Below are positions 1-7,506 of a DNA stretch of 9,736 nt, piece by piece. How positions within the stretch are numbered: the first letter of the stretch is position 1; each line of letters opens with the position of its first letter. The DNA is from JASHVB01 sp049522565 (GTDB taxonomy: Bacteria; Pseudomonadota; Alphaproteobacteria; Acetobacterales; Acetobacteraceae): positions 1-9,736 of the forward strand of contig JBEKNT010000260.1 in NCBI GenBank assembly GCA_049522565.1, written 5' to 3'. Both the position numbers and the translations under genes were made by a program. The notes beneath the pieces are model-generated. The model had not been told where the DNA came from and made no database searches. It saw only the letters and a program-made list of their open reading frames with translations.

Positions 1-300
1 GATCGCGCAGGCGTAGGGAAGTGGGCCGCCGCGGTGGATACGCCAACGCTCAACACGCAGCGCGCGCGCGAGCAGTGTTTGGGGACGTGCCGCCCGCGGT
101 GGCGACATCAATCGGCCTGCCAAGAGATACAGCAGTGCAAGAACGCCACCGCAAAGCGCGACCGCGGTGACGAAGCTGAGGACCAGCGATGGCGGCACGA
201 CGATCGCCGAGGCCGCCAGCAACTTGACGTCGCCGCCGCCCATCCACCCGCGTCGCCAGCAGATTGCGGCCAGGACGAAGACGCCGACGCCGGCGGTCTG
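1..300 (-). pseudogene. cpaA: CpaA-type prepilin peptidase, C-terminal part only (5'-truncated, runs off left edge)
   Basis: The minus strand, read from about 300 down to 1, gives an open frame with a hydrophobic run (TAGVGVFVLAAICW), then RRGWMGGGDVKLLAAS, a second membrane segment (about LVLSFVTAVALCGGVLALLY), and a CpaA-like tail VERWRIHRGGPLPYACAI that leaves the window. GGGDVKLL matches the GxGD active-site motif of A24 prepilin peptidases, the inner-membrane aspartyl proteases that trim Flp prepilins. The family is normally about 150-170 residues and has an earlier catalytic Asp in an N-terminal segment. Here that half is missing: upstream of about 300 the frame stays open but reads antisense-type residues (CHQHEERDTQDHCGC) beneath the start of cpaB. 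The only ATG in frame is at 243, just before GGGD, and I found no GTG or TTG between there and about 442. I infer a broken, probably inactive gene, cut by a rearrangement. It lies divergent from the tad operon, whereas cpaA is usually co-directional with it. Confidence 0.7.
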
Positions 301-324
301 TTCATTCTGCTGTAGGCACCCGCA

Positions 325-1170
325 ATGATCCTGCGTATCGCGTTCTTCATGCTGATGGCAGTCGGGCTGCTTGGCTTCGGCACGGTCGCATGGATTTCCA
401 CGCGCCCGCCGCCCGCTGCTGCGGCGGCAGCCGAAGAGCCACCGCCTACCACGAAATCGGTCCTGGCTGCCTCTCATGCGGTCCGCGCGGGCGTGCTGCT
501 CAAGCCCGAAGATCTCGCCTCCAAGGCGGTGCCGGTCAACGATCCCGCGGCGGACGACAGCAATCCGGATTCCGCAGACGCACGTCGTGGCCTGGTGGGA
601 GCGATGGTGCGTCGCAGCCTTTCCGCCGGCGACATCGTGCGCAACGGCGATGTGATGCGCCCGGGAGATCACGGCTTTCTCGCCGCGGTGCTCGAACCCG
701 GGATGCGCGCGGTGACGATCGCGGTTGACAATACGACCGGCCTGGCCGGGCTGATCTGGCCGGGTGATCAGGTGGACCTGATCCTGACCCAGACAATCAG
801 CGAACCGAATCTGCCGATCGGTCATCGCGTCGCTGCGGAAACCGTGCTGACGGATGCGCGTGTCATCGCGATCGACCAGCAAATCATGCAGGGCGCGGTG
901 GCCGCGCCGGACACTCAGGCAAAGACCGTGACACTGGAAGTGACGGAGGAGCAGGCGGAACGGGTTTCGGTGGCGACACGGCTGGGGCGGCTGTCGCTCT
1001 CGGTGCGCTCGGCCGACAATTCGCAACGTTCCGCGCAACCGACATCCAGCCCCAGCACGACCTGGGCGGTCGATGTGTCGCCGGCCCTCGGGACGGGCAC
1101 GCAGCCGAACGCGGACAACGTCATTCGCGTCTTCCAAGGCGGTGGTGACGTAAGGGAGTTCAGATACTGA
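325..1170 (+). CDS. cpaB: Flp pilus assembly protein CpaB (RcpC family)
   Basis: A 281-residue periplasmic component of the Tad secretion machine, thought to work with the CpaC secretin. It has an N-terminal membrane anchor or uncleaved signal (residues 4-24), then a Pro/Ala-rich spacer (27-43). A SAF domain follows at about 44-111 (SVLAASHAVRAGVLLKPEDL, ending with a RRSLSAGDIV-type strand). The RcpC/CpaB domain is at about 118-231, with the typical PGMRAVTIAVDNTTGLAGLI and PGDQVDLILT signatures. The length is normal for the family. Only a weak AGG lies upstream of the ATG, but the start fits because the hydrophobic anchor begins directly after it. It is the first gene of the plus-strand operon and its TGA shares an A with the cpaC ATG. 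The family call is secure. The role beside the secretin is family knowledge. Confidence 0.95.
   Translation: MILRIAFFMLMAVGLLGFGTVAWISTRPPPAAAAAAEEPPPTTKSVLAASHAVRAGVLLKPEDLASKAVPVNDPAADDSNPDSADARRGLVGAMVRRSLSAGDIVRNGDVMRPGDHGFLAAVLEPGMRAVTIAVDNTTGLAGLIWPGDQVDLILTQTISEPNLPIGHRVAAETVLTDARVIAIDQQIMQGAVAAPDTQAKTVTLEVTEEQAERVSVATRLGRLSLSVRSADNSQRSAQPTSSPSTTWAVDVSPALGTGTQPNADNVIRVFQGGGDVREFRY
1152..1158 (+). promoter_or_regulatory. Ribosome binding site of cpaC
   Basis: AAGGGAG lies inside the end of cpaB, 11 nt before the ATG at 1170. A second in-frame ATG at 1182 would be 23 nt away, so this site favours the 1170 start that overlaps the cpaB stop. Confidence 0.55.
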
Positions 1171-2582
1171 TGCGACCGATCATGAAGCTGCTATGCGAGA
1201 CCTGCGTCGCCGCGCTGCTGCTGGGCGCTCCACTCGCTGTTGCCGTCCAGCCCGGCGCCGCTGTTCCGGTGGTGGCCTCGGGCGCCGAGCATGATGCCCT
1301 GGTGCTGGAGTCCGGCACCGGCAGGGTGGTGTCGTTGAATGGCGCGGCGGCCAACATCTTTGTCGCTGATCCGAAAGTTGCCGAGGTGCGGCCGGCCAGC
1401 GCGTCGAGCCTGTTTCTGTTCGGCATTGCCCCCGGTCACACCACGGTCGCTGCGATGGACAGCAACGGTCATGTCCTGGCGCAATACGACCTTACGGTGC
1501 AGCCCTCCTCCTTCGGCGCGAAAGCTGCCGAGGCGATGATTGCGCGTCTGGTTCCCGGCAGCAGCGTGAAAGTGCAGCCGCAGACAAAAGGTCTGATGCT
1601 GACTGGTTCCGTGCCCAGCCCGAGCGATGCCGCGCAGGCGGTCGCCATTGCCAAAGGCTATGGCGCCAACGGCGACACACCGATCATCGACAATGAGATC
1701 AACATTACGGCGCCGATCCAGGTGACGCTGAACGTGCGGATTGCCGAGATGTCGCGTACCGTGGTGCGCAACCTGGGCATCAACTGGCAGGCGCTCGGCA
1801 CCCTGGGCAAATGGAACTTCATGTTCAGCACCCCCGCATCGCTCACCGCGAGTGCTGCGTCGGCAGCGCTGGGCGCAGCGGTCACCAGCGGGGGCGGCCC
1901 CAACACATTCAATGCCAATGCGCTGATCGACGCGCTGGCACAGGACAACCTGGCACACGTCCTCGCGGAGCCCAATCTGACGGTAATGAGCGGTCAGCCG
2001 GCGAGCTTCCAGGTCGGCGGTGAGTATCCGATTCCGGTCGCCGAGCAAAACGGCACGATCACCATCGATTTCAAGGATTACGGCGTGCTGCTGACCTTCC
2101 TGCCAACGGTAATGAGCGACGGCAGGATCAATCTGCATGTGAAGCCCGAGGTCAGTGAACTCGACAAGGCGGACGGCATCCAGATCACTGCCGGCAACTC
2201 GACGATCCAAATTCCGGCTCTTACCGTTCGGCGGGCCGAGAGCACGGTGGAACTTGGCAGCGGCCAGAGCTTCGCCATGGCAGGCTTGCTGCAGCAGACG
2301 ACGTCCGACAATGCCCAAGGGTTACCCGGCCTGGGCGACACGCCCATTCTGGGAGCCCTGTTCCGGTCCAATGCCTTCCAACGGACGGAGCAGGAACTGG
2401 TGATTATCGTCACGCCCTATATCGTCCGCCCGGTGGACAACGTCGCCGCGCTGCACGTGCCGTCCCAGAACTACACGCCGCCCACTGATCTCGAGCGCTT
2501 GTTGCTGATGCGGCAAGTGTCCGACAGCAGGCCGTCGGTGCCGGTCCGCATTCCCGGCGACGCCGGCTTCGTAGTCCAGTGA
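1170..2582 (+). CDS. cpaC: Tad pilus outer-membrane secretin CpaC/RcpA
   Basis: A 470-residue secretin that forms the outer-membrane channel through which the Flp pilus passes. A Sec signal peptide covers about residues 1-26 (a basic start, then VAALLLGAPLAVAV). A pilus-formation N-terminal domain covers about 43-111, with the DALVLESGTGRVVSL and FVADPKVAEVRPAS patterns. A BON-like segment follows at about 112-175. The secretin domain covers about 250-421, with GGEYPIPVAEQ at 283-293, GVLLTFLPTV and the C-terminal hallmark QGLPGLGDTPILGALFRS (383-400) followed by ELVIIVTPYIVRP (409-421). A tail of about 49 residues follows; its role is not evident. Its ATG overlaps the cpaB stop (TGATG), which implies translational coupling. 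The stop is followed 7 nt later by the next gene. The identity is secure; the exact boundaries of the inner domains are estimates. Confidence 0.97.
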   Translation: MRPIMKLLCETCVAALLLGAPLAVAVQPGAAVPVVASGAEHDALVLESGTGRVVSLNGAAANIFVADPKVAEVRPASASSLFLFGIAPGHTTVAAMDSNGHVLAQYDLTVQPSSFGAKAAEAMIARLVPGSSVKVQPQTKGLMLTGSVPSPSDAAQAVAIAKGYGANGDTPIIDNEINITAPIQVTLNVRIAEMSRTVVRNLGINWQALGTLGKWNFMFSTPASLTASAASAALGAAVTSGGGPNTFNANALIDALAQDNLAHVLAEPNLTVMSGQPASFQVGGEYPIPVAEQNGTITIDFKDYGVLLTFLPTVMSDGRINLHVKPEVSELDKADGIQITAGNSTIQIPALTVRRAESTVELGSGQSFAMAGLLQQTTSDNAQGLPGLGDTPILGALFRSNAFQRTEQELVIIVTPYIVRPVDNVAALHVPSQNYTPPTDLERLLLMRQVSDSRPSVPVRIPGDAGFVVQ

Positions 2583-2589
2583 GGCAGAC

Positions 2590-2943
2590 ATGTTGCGTTG
2601 CACGACGTTAAATCTTGCCTTCATCGCCAGCCTGGTGGCACTCGCCGGCTGCGACTCGCGGGACCCTTACCTGCGCACCGATGTCTGGCAGCCGACCGGA
2701 GCGAATGCCGGGAACATTGCGGCGATGGTCGCCAATCCGCATGACCTGATCAGCGGGCGTGGCGCGGCCGTGCAGAACAGCAACGAATCTGCGCTTGCGG
2801 TCAGCCACATCTGGCTTGACCAGCCGAAGCCGCTCTTCGGCAGCGCCAGTGCAAGCGGCAGTCAATCCGGCGCCGGCGCCGGCGCGAACGGCGGCGGTGC
2901 AGGCGGTGGTTCCGGCGGCGGCTCCGGAACTCCAGGGAGCTGA
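2590..2943 (+). CDS. cpaD: Short CpaD-like pilus assembly lipoprotein
   Basis: A 117-residue lipoprotein. The signal peptide ends in a lipobox LAGC with the acylated Cys at residue 21. After it comes a short conserved core (DVWQPTGANAGNIAAMVANPHDLISGRG, about 32-59) whose ANPxDLxxGRG pattern is typical of CpaD, the accessory protein of the Tad secretin. From about residue 85 onward the protein is a low-complexity Gly/Ser/Ala tail. Canonical CpaD is about 200 residues or more, so this is a reduced version that keeps mainly the conserved segment. A good ribosome site (GAGG at 2581-2584) overlaps the cpaC stop, 5 nt before the ATG. The position between cpaC and cpaE is exactly where cpaD sits in alphaproteobacterial loci. 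The lipoprotein call is firm. The CpaD assignment rests on one motif plus synteny. I see no frameshifted extension, because cpaE begins 2 nt after its stop. Confidence 0.78.
   Translation: MLRCTTLNLAFIASLVALAGCDSRDPYLRTDVWQPTGANAGNIAAMVANPHDLISGRGAAVQNSNESALAVSHIWLDQPKPLFGSASASGSQSGAGAGANGGGAGGGSGGGSGTPGS
2935..2939 (+). promoter_or_regulatory. Ribosome binding site of cpaE
   Basis: GGGAG, embedded in the last codons of cpaD, lies 6 nt before the cpaE ATG at 2946. It fixes this start and links translation of the two genes. Confidence 0.6.
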
Positions 2944-2945
2944 CA

Positions 2946-4226
2946 ATGCCCGACGATGGTGCCCTGCAAGTTCCACCGGATGGCGCAACGCAGGTAAGCG
3001 ATGCGACATCAGCCCGTTACGATCGCCCCTCGCTGATCGGTTTCATCGCCGACGCGCGATCGGAAGAGGCATTGCGCGACGGTCTGGGCGAAGTCACCGT
3101 GGAGCAGCTCGACATCCGACGCGGCGGGGTGCGTGCGGCCATCACGGCAATGCAAAAGATGGCGACGCCGAAGGTCCTGGTGGTCGATGTCAGCGGCGAG
3201 GACCAGCCGCTGACCGCACTCGGCGATCTCGCGCATGTGGTGGAGCCGGATGTCTGCGTGCTGGTGATCGGCGAAACCAACAACGTGGATTTCTATCGTG
3301 AGGTGACGCGGGGCATGGGCGCCGCGGACTACCTGGCCAAGCCGCTGACGCGCGACATCGTCGCGCGGCATTTCTCGGCGTTCCTGCGCGGTAAGACGCC
3401 AGGGGCACAAGCGACGCTCGGTGGCCGCACCATCGCAATCACCGGTGTGCGCGGTGGCGTCGGAGCCACGACGCTGGCGGTCAACCTGGCCTGGAATTTC
3501 GGCGTCCTGATGCGGCGGCACACGGTGCTGGTCGATCCGGACATTCAAACCGGCAGCGCCGCGTTCCTGCTGAACGTGCAGCCCGGTCCCGGGTTGCGCG
3601 TCGCATTGGAAGCACCGGAACGCCTCGATTCGCTGTTGGCCGAACGCGCGGCACAACCCGCGGCAGACCGGCTGCACGTGCTCGCCGGCGAAGAGGCGCT
3701 CGCCATCCAACCGAATCCCGCGCCGGGCGCCGGCAGAGTACTGCTCGATGCCCTGCGATCCCGCTACAATTTTATCGTCGCCGACGTGCCTTTCGCGCCG
3801 GTACCGCTGTATCGCGATCTGCTCGATCTGGTGGACCAGCGTGTGCTGGTGATGGAGCCGACCTTGGCGGCGGTGCGCGAGACGCTGCGCCTCTTGGCGC
3901 TGCCGGCGGGAGAGGAACAGTCGCAACGCGCGATCGTGGTTTTGAACCGTGTTGGCATCGCCGGTGGCCTGACGCGCCGGCAAGTGGAAGACGCGCTGAA
4001 GATGAAAGTTGACGTTGCAATTCCCGACCTGCCGCGCCAGGTCGGCAACGCCGCCACGTTGGGTGAGCCGGCGATCGCTACCTCCAGCGGTTTCCGGGCG
4101 GGCGTGAATGAGATCGCACGGCAGGTGGCGTTCGTCGGATTGCTCGACTCGGCCTCTGCCGCGGCGACCGGCGGTCCCGCTTCGGGGACGAAACGCTCCT
4201 GGAATCCGTTCCGGCGGACCACATGA
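2946..4226 (+). CDS. cpaE: Pilus localisation ATPase CpaE/TadZ
   Basis: A 426-residue cytoplasmic protein of the MinD/ParA-like superfamily that positions the Tad machine, often at a cell pole. A receiver-like N-terminal domain covers about 28-148 (KVLVVDVSGED at 76-86; a CheY-type Lys in YLAKPLT at 129-135). The ATPase domain starts at about 160, with an atypical Walker A, GVRGGVGATT, at 167-176. The usual P-loop Lys before TT is Ala174 and the deviant-motif signature Lys is Arg169. Other ATPase elements are LVDPD at 195-199 and the Walker B-like FIVADVP at 276-282. A short Ser/Ala/Gly linker and a basic end (WNPFRRTT) close the protein. TadZ/CpaE proteins often lack canonical P-loop residues, so this one may bind nucleotide without strong hydrolysis (inference). 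The start is set by GGGAG 6 nt upstream. The stop overlaps the cpaF ATG (ATGA). Confidence 0.93.
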   Translation: MPDDGALQVPPDGATQVSDATSARYDRPSLIGFIADARSEEALRDGLGEVTVEQLDIRRGGVRAAITAMQKMATPKVLVVDVSGEDQPLTALGDLAHVVEPDVCVLVIGETNNVDFYREVTRGMGAADYLAKPLTRDIVARHFSAFLRGKTPGAQATLGGRTIAITGVRGGVGATTLAVNLAWNFGVLMRRHTVLVDPDIQTGSAAFLLNVQPGPGLRVALEAPERLDSLLAERAAQPAADRLHVLAGEEALAIQPNPAPGAGRVLLDALRSRYNFIVADVPFAPVPLYRDLLDLVDQRVLVMEPTLAAVRETLRLLALPAGEEQSQRAIVVLNRVGIAGGLTRRQVEDALKMKVDVAIPDLPRQVGNAATLGEPAIATSSGFRAGVNEIARQVAFVGLLDSASAAATGGPASGTKRSWNPFRRTT

Positions 4227-5593
4227 ACGCGCCGATCCCGTCCTTCGGCCGCCGTGCCGGGCCGCCGCCGGTACAGCTCCGGCCTGCCGCCGCGACGAAG
4301 CCCGAACCGCCGATGCACACGACCAGCGTGCCGGAAGAGTCGATCATCGAGCTGCGCAACATCTGCCTCGCACGGCTGGATCCCGCGGCGGTAGCCGCCA
4401 TGCCGGAAGATCGCCTGACCGCCGACGTGGAACGGCTGATCTCGGAGATCGCCACCGAGCGGCGCGTGCAGCTCAATGCGCGAGAGCAGCGCGCGCTGGC
4501 CGGGGAACTGGTTGACGACATATTGGGTCTCGGGCCACTCGAGCCGCTGCTGGATGACGAAACGATCAGCGAGATCATGGTCAACGGGCCGGAAAAGACC
4601 TTCATCGAACGCTCCGGCAAGGTCGTGCTGTCGAATGTCCGGTTCCGCGACACGGCGCATCTGTCCAACATCTGCCAGCGCATCGCGGCGGATGTCGGCC
4701 GGCGCATCGATGAATCCAGTCCGATGGTGGATGCGCGGCTGCGCGACGGTTCCCGCGTGAACATCGTGTTCCCGCCACTCGCACTCGATGGGCCCTATAT
4801 ATCGATCCGCAAGTTTGGCCGCAAAAACATCGACTTCCACAAGCTCATCGAATGGAAGGCGCTGACGAAGCAGGTTGCGCGCGTGCTGGAGATCGCTTCC
4901 CAGGCGCGGCTCAACGTCCTCATTTCGGGCGGCACCGGCTCCGGCAAGACGACGCTGATGAACGCGATGTCTCGCCTGATCGCCCCGGGCGAGCGTATCG
5001 TCACGGTTGAGGATACCGCCGAGCTGCAATTGCAGCAGCCGCATGTGGTGCGGCTGGAAACGCGCCCCTCCAGCCTGGAGGGACGCGGCGAAATCACCCA
5101 GCGCGACCTTATGAAGAATGCGCTGCGGATGCGGCCCGATCGCATCATCATCGGCGAGGTGCGTGGGCCCGAGGCGTTCGACATGTTGCAGGCCATGAAC
5201 ACCGGCCATGACGGCAGCATGTCCACCATCCATGCCAACACCACCCGCGACGCGCTGACCCGCGTCGAGAACATGGTGCAGATGGGCAATATGGGCCTGC
5301 CGTCGCGCGCCATCCGCACGCAGGTGGTCAGCGCCATCGAGATGATCGTGCAGGTCGAGCGCCAACGTGACGGCGGCCGCCGGGTGACCCAGGTCACCGA
5401 GGTGTGCGGCATGGAAGGCGACGTCATCACGCTGAACGACATCTTCCAGTTCGAGGTCATGGGCGAGGGGCCGAACGGCAAGCTGATCGGCCGCTACAAC
5501 GTCAGTCGCGTGCCGCCCTCCTTCTTGCGCCGGCTTGCCTATTTCGGGCTCGACAAAGCCTGGAAGGCAGCGTTGGAAGATAGCGACCCATGA
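4223..5593 (+). CDS. cpaF: Tad pilus assembly ATPase CpaF/TadA
   Basis: A 456-residue hexameric secretion ATPase of the VirB11/GspE superfamily that powers Flp pilus assembly from the cytoplasm. A Pro/Ala/Arg-rich disordered start (about 1-35) leads into an N-terminal domain (about 40-200) with GLGPLEPLLDDETISEIMVNGP. The ATPase core has Walker A GGTGSGKT at 236-243 (Lys242), an Asp box TVEDTAELQL with Glu263/Asp264, Walker B RIIIGEVRG with Glu312, and a His box GHDGSMSTIHANT with His329 and His337. All catalytic motifs are intact and the length is normal. The ATG overlaps the cpaE stop (ATGA). A later in-frame ATG at 4313 would remove only the disordered start, so the first is preferred because of the coupling. 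The stop overlaps tadB in the same way. Confidence 0.98.
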   Translation: MNAPIPSFGRRAGPPPVQLRPAAATKPEPPMHTTSVPEESIIELRNICLARLDPAAVAAMPEDRLTADVERLISEIATERRVQLNAREQRALAGELVDDILGLGPLEPLLDDETISEIMVNGPEKTFIERSGKVVLSNVRFRDTAHLSNICQRIAADVGRRIDESSPMVDARLRDGSRVNIVFPPLALDGPYISIRKFGRKNIDFHKLIEWKALTKQVARVLEIASQARLNVLISGGTGSGKTTLMNAMSRLIAPGERIVTVEDTAELQLQQPHVVRLETRPSSLEGRGEITQRDLMKNALRMRPDRIIIGEVRGPEAFDMLQAMNTGHDGSMSTIHANTTRDALTRVENMVQMGNMGLPSRAIRTQVVSAIEMIVQVERQRDGGRRVTQVTEVCGMEGDVITLNDIFQFEVMGEGPNGKLIGRYNVSRVPPSFLRRLAYFGLDKAWKAALEDSDP

Positions 5594-6558
5594 GAGAGCA
5601 CGGCCTGCTATGGGCCTTGATGATACTGTCGTGCCTGTCGCTGATGGGGCTTGGCGTGAGCGGCATGCTCGTCTCGAAGGCACAGCAGCTAAAGGCGAAG
5701 CGCGCGGCTCGCATGTCCGCCGTCTCGTCACCGCATACCAAGGTGCAGCGGGTGGAAATATCCGCCTTCACCCGCCCGACACGCACGCGCGACCGTTCGC
5801 TTCCGGCCATGGTCGCGTCGGTGTTCGGCTTCGAACTCGAAAAACCGGAACAGCATCCGCTCCGCTGGTGGCTGATCCTGCTGCTCACTCTGATCCTGGC
5901 CAAGGTGATCCAGTCGATCGGCGAGAGCCTGGTCGGCGACCTCTCGTATCTCGCGATACCGGTGGTCTGGGTGTTTTCCAGCCGTGCCATTTTTGGCTGG
6001 GCGCAAAATCGGCGGAAGCAGAACCTGCTGCGCCAGCTTCCCGATGTCCTGGCGATGATCGTCCGTTCGGTGCGCGTCGGCATTCCGGTCATGGAAGCTA
6101 TCCGCGCCGTGGCGCGCGAAACGCCGGAGCCGACCGGCCCCGAATTCGGCCGGCTGGTCGATCAGTTGTCGATCGGCGTGGCGCTGGACGAGGCGGTCCT
6201 GGAAATGGCGCGTCGTTGCGGCATCCCGGAGTACCGGTTCTTCGCCACGGCGATATCATTGCAGAACCAGACCGGCGGCACCCTCAGTGAAACCCTGGAG
6301 AATCTGGCAGACGTGATCCGCAAGCGGGTCGCACTGGCGGCCAAAGGCAAGGCGCTGGCCTCCGAAGCGCGTACCAGTGCCATGGTGCTGACCGCGTTGC
6401 CGGTGGTAACAGGACTTGGACAGTGGGCGCTCAGCCCGCAATATGTCGACATCCTGTTTCAAGACAAAATCGGTCACACGCTGTTGGGTACCGCGGTCTT
6501 GTCGCTGTGCCTGGGCATTTTCTCGATCAAGACGATCATCCGCAAGAGCCTGTCGTGA
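5590..6558 (+). CDS. tadB: Type II secretion F-family platform protein TadB
   Basis: A 322-residue inner-membrane platform protein that partners TadC and couples the CpaF ATPase to pilus assembly. Predicted membrane segments lie at about 6-29, 93-110, 117-134, 263-282 and 295-316. Between the second and third pairs is a cytoplasmic T2SSF domain at about 145-273. It contains QLPDVLAMIVRSVRVGIPVMEA (150-170) and the conserved QTGGTLSETLENLADVIRKR (227-246). The start is an ATGA overlap with cpaF, with GGAAG at 5575-5579 as a reasonable ribosome site. The length is normal. It was told apart from TadC by its order (TadB precedes TadC) and by the SLQNQTGGTLSETL motif. Confidence 0.95.
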   Translation: MREHGLLWALMILSCLSLMGLGVSGMLVSKAQQLKAKRAARMSAVSSPHTKVQRVEISAFTRPTRTRDRSLPAMVASVFGFELEKPEQHPLRWWLILLLTLILAKVIQSIGESLVGDLSYLAIPVVWVFSSRAIFGWAQNRRKQNLLRQLPDVLAMIVRSVRVGIPVMEAIRAVARETPEPTGPEFGRLVDQLSIGVALDEAVLEMARRCGIPEYRFFATAISLQNQTGGTLSETLENLADVIRKRVALAAKGKALASEARTSAMVLTALPVVTGLGQWALSPQYVDILFQDKIGHTLLGTAVLSLCLGIFSIKTIIRKSLS

Positions 6559-7493
6559 ACCCGCGATTGCTGATCCTTGGCGGTTTCGCCTTCGCGCTGA
6601 TCATGGCGTTCTCGAGCGTGTGGCTGCTGCGCGGCATTCGGCGCGAGGAGCGTGTGGCCGCGCGCGTGCGGGTGATCCACGGGCAGCCCCCGGTCAGCCG
6701 CAAGTCCGCCGAGCCCCAGGCGATCCGTGCGGCGGTCGTCAAGGGGGTCGCGGCGGTCGGCCAGACGATCCTGCGCAGTGGCATGGTATCGGCGCGCACG
6801 CTGTCGGAACTGGAGAACACGCTGGCCGCCTCGGGACTGCGGGGCGCGCAGGGGGTTGGCGTCTTCATCGGCGGCAAGATCCTGCTGTTGGGCGGGCTGC
6901 CTGCCCTGGTATGGCTGCTGGTGCAGCATTTTGGCATCTCCGGCGTGATGGCCACGTTGTTGCCGGGTGCCGCGGGTGTCATCGGCTTGCTGGCACCCGA
7001 CTGGCTGATTGGCCAGCAGCGCAAGCGCTATCTCGCCCGCATCGAACATGGTCTGCCGGACGCGCTGGATATGCTGGTGATCTGCGCCCAGGCCGGGCTC
7101 GGTTTGGGTCCCGCCGTCATCCGTGTCGCCGGCGAGCTGCAGCACGCCTATCGCGAAATCGCCATGGAGTTCGAGAAGACCGCCAACGAGTTGCAGGTCA
7201 TGGCCGACAGCCGCGTGGCGATCCTCAATCTTGGGACGCGCACCGGGCTCGATTCGCTCAAGCGGTTGTCCACCACCCTGGCGCAGACGCTCCAGTACGG
7301 CACGCCGCTCTCGGACGCGCTGCGCATTCTGTCGGCCGAGATGCGACAGGAGATGCTGACCCGGTTCGAGGCGCGGGCTGCCCGGCTCCCGGTGCTGCTG
7401 ACCATGCCGACGATCATTTTTATTATGCCATGTGTCTTCCTCATCGCCGGCGGTCCTGCCATGATCCAGTTGATGCATACCTTCGGCCACTGA
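6555..7493 (+). CDS. tadC: Type II secretion F-family platform protein TadC
   Basis: A 312-residue inner-membrane protein, the second half of the Tad platform. The chosen start is the GTG at 6555, which overlaps the tadB stop as GTGA. It places a membrane segment (LLILGGFAFALIMAFSSVW) at residues 5-23. Starting at an in-frame ATG at 6423 would add 44 polar residues inside tadB with no family character. Further hydrophobic segments lie at about 101-122, 127-147 and 279-300. The T2SSF domain at about 150-275 has GLPDALDMLVICAQAGLGL (156-174) and a LGTRTGLDSLKRLSTTLAQTLQYGTPLSDAL region typical of TadC. Only a weak AAGAG precedes the GTG, so translation probably relies on coupling to tadB. TadD follows after 13 nt. 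Confidence 0.95.
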   Translation: MNPRLLILGGFAFALIMAFSSVWLLRGIRREERVAARVRVIHGQPPVSRKSAEPQAIRAAVVKGVAAVGQTILRSGMVSARTLSELENTLAASGLRGAQGVGVFIGGKILLLGGLPALVWLLVQHFGISGVMATLLPGAAGVIGLLAPDWLIGQQRKRYLARIEHGLPDALDMLVICAQAGLGLGPAVIRVAGELQHAYREIAMEFEKTANELQVMADSRVAILNLGTRTGLDSLKRLSTTLAQTLQYGTPLSDALRILSAEMRQEMLTRFEARAARLPVLLTMPTIIFIMPCVFLIAGGPAMIQLMHTFGH

Positions 7494-7506
7494 TCCCGAT
7501 TCGCGG

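Noticed and set aside
58..72. Alternating GC run, possible Z-DNA or regulatory element
   Set aside because: It falls in Ala/Arg codons of the cpaA frame and is expected by chance in such GC-rich DNA.
34..315. A 93-codon plus-strand frame ahead of cpaB
   Set aside because: It is the complement of the cpaA remnant, whose minus-strand frame has the clear GGGDVKLL motif; the plus product is polar and low-complexity.
1191..2318. A 375-codon minus-strand open frame opposite cpaC
   Set aside because: It mirrors the secretin gene, has composition typical of an antisense frame and has no motif.
3764..5731. A 655-codon minus-strand open frame across cpaE and cpaF
   Set aside because: It is antisense to two genes with intact family motifs, is rich in Arg, His and Gln, and has no recognisable domain. 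Such long shadows are common at high GC.
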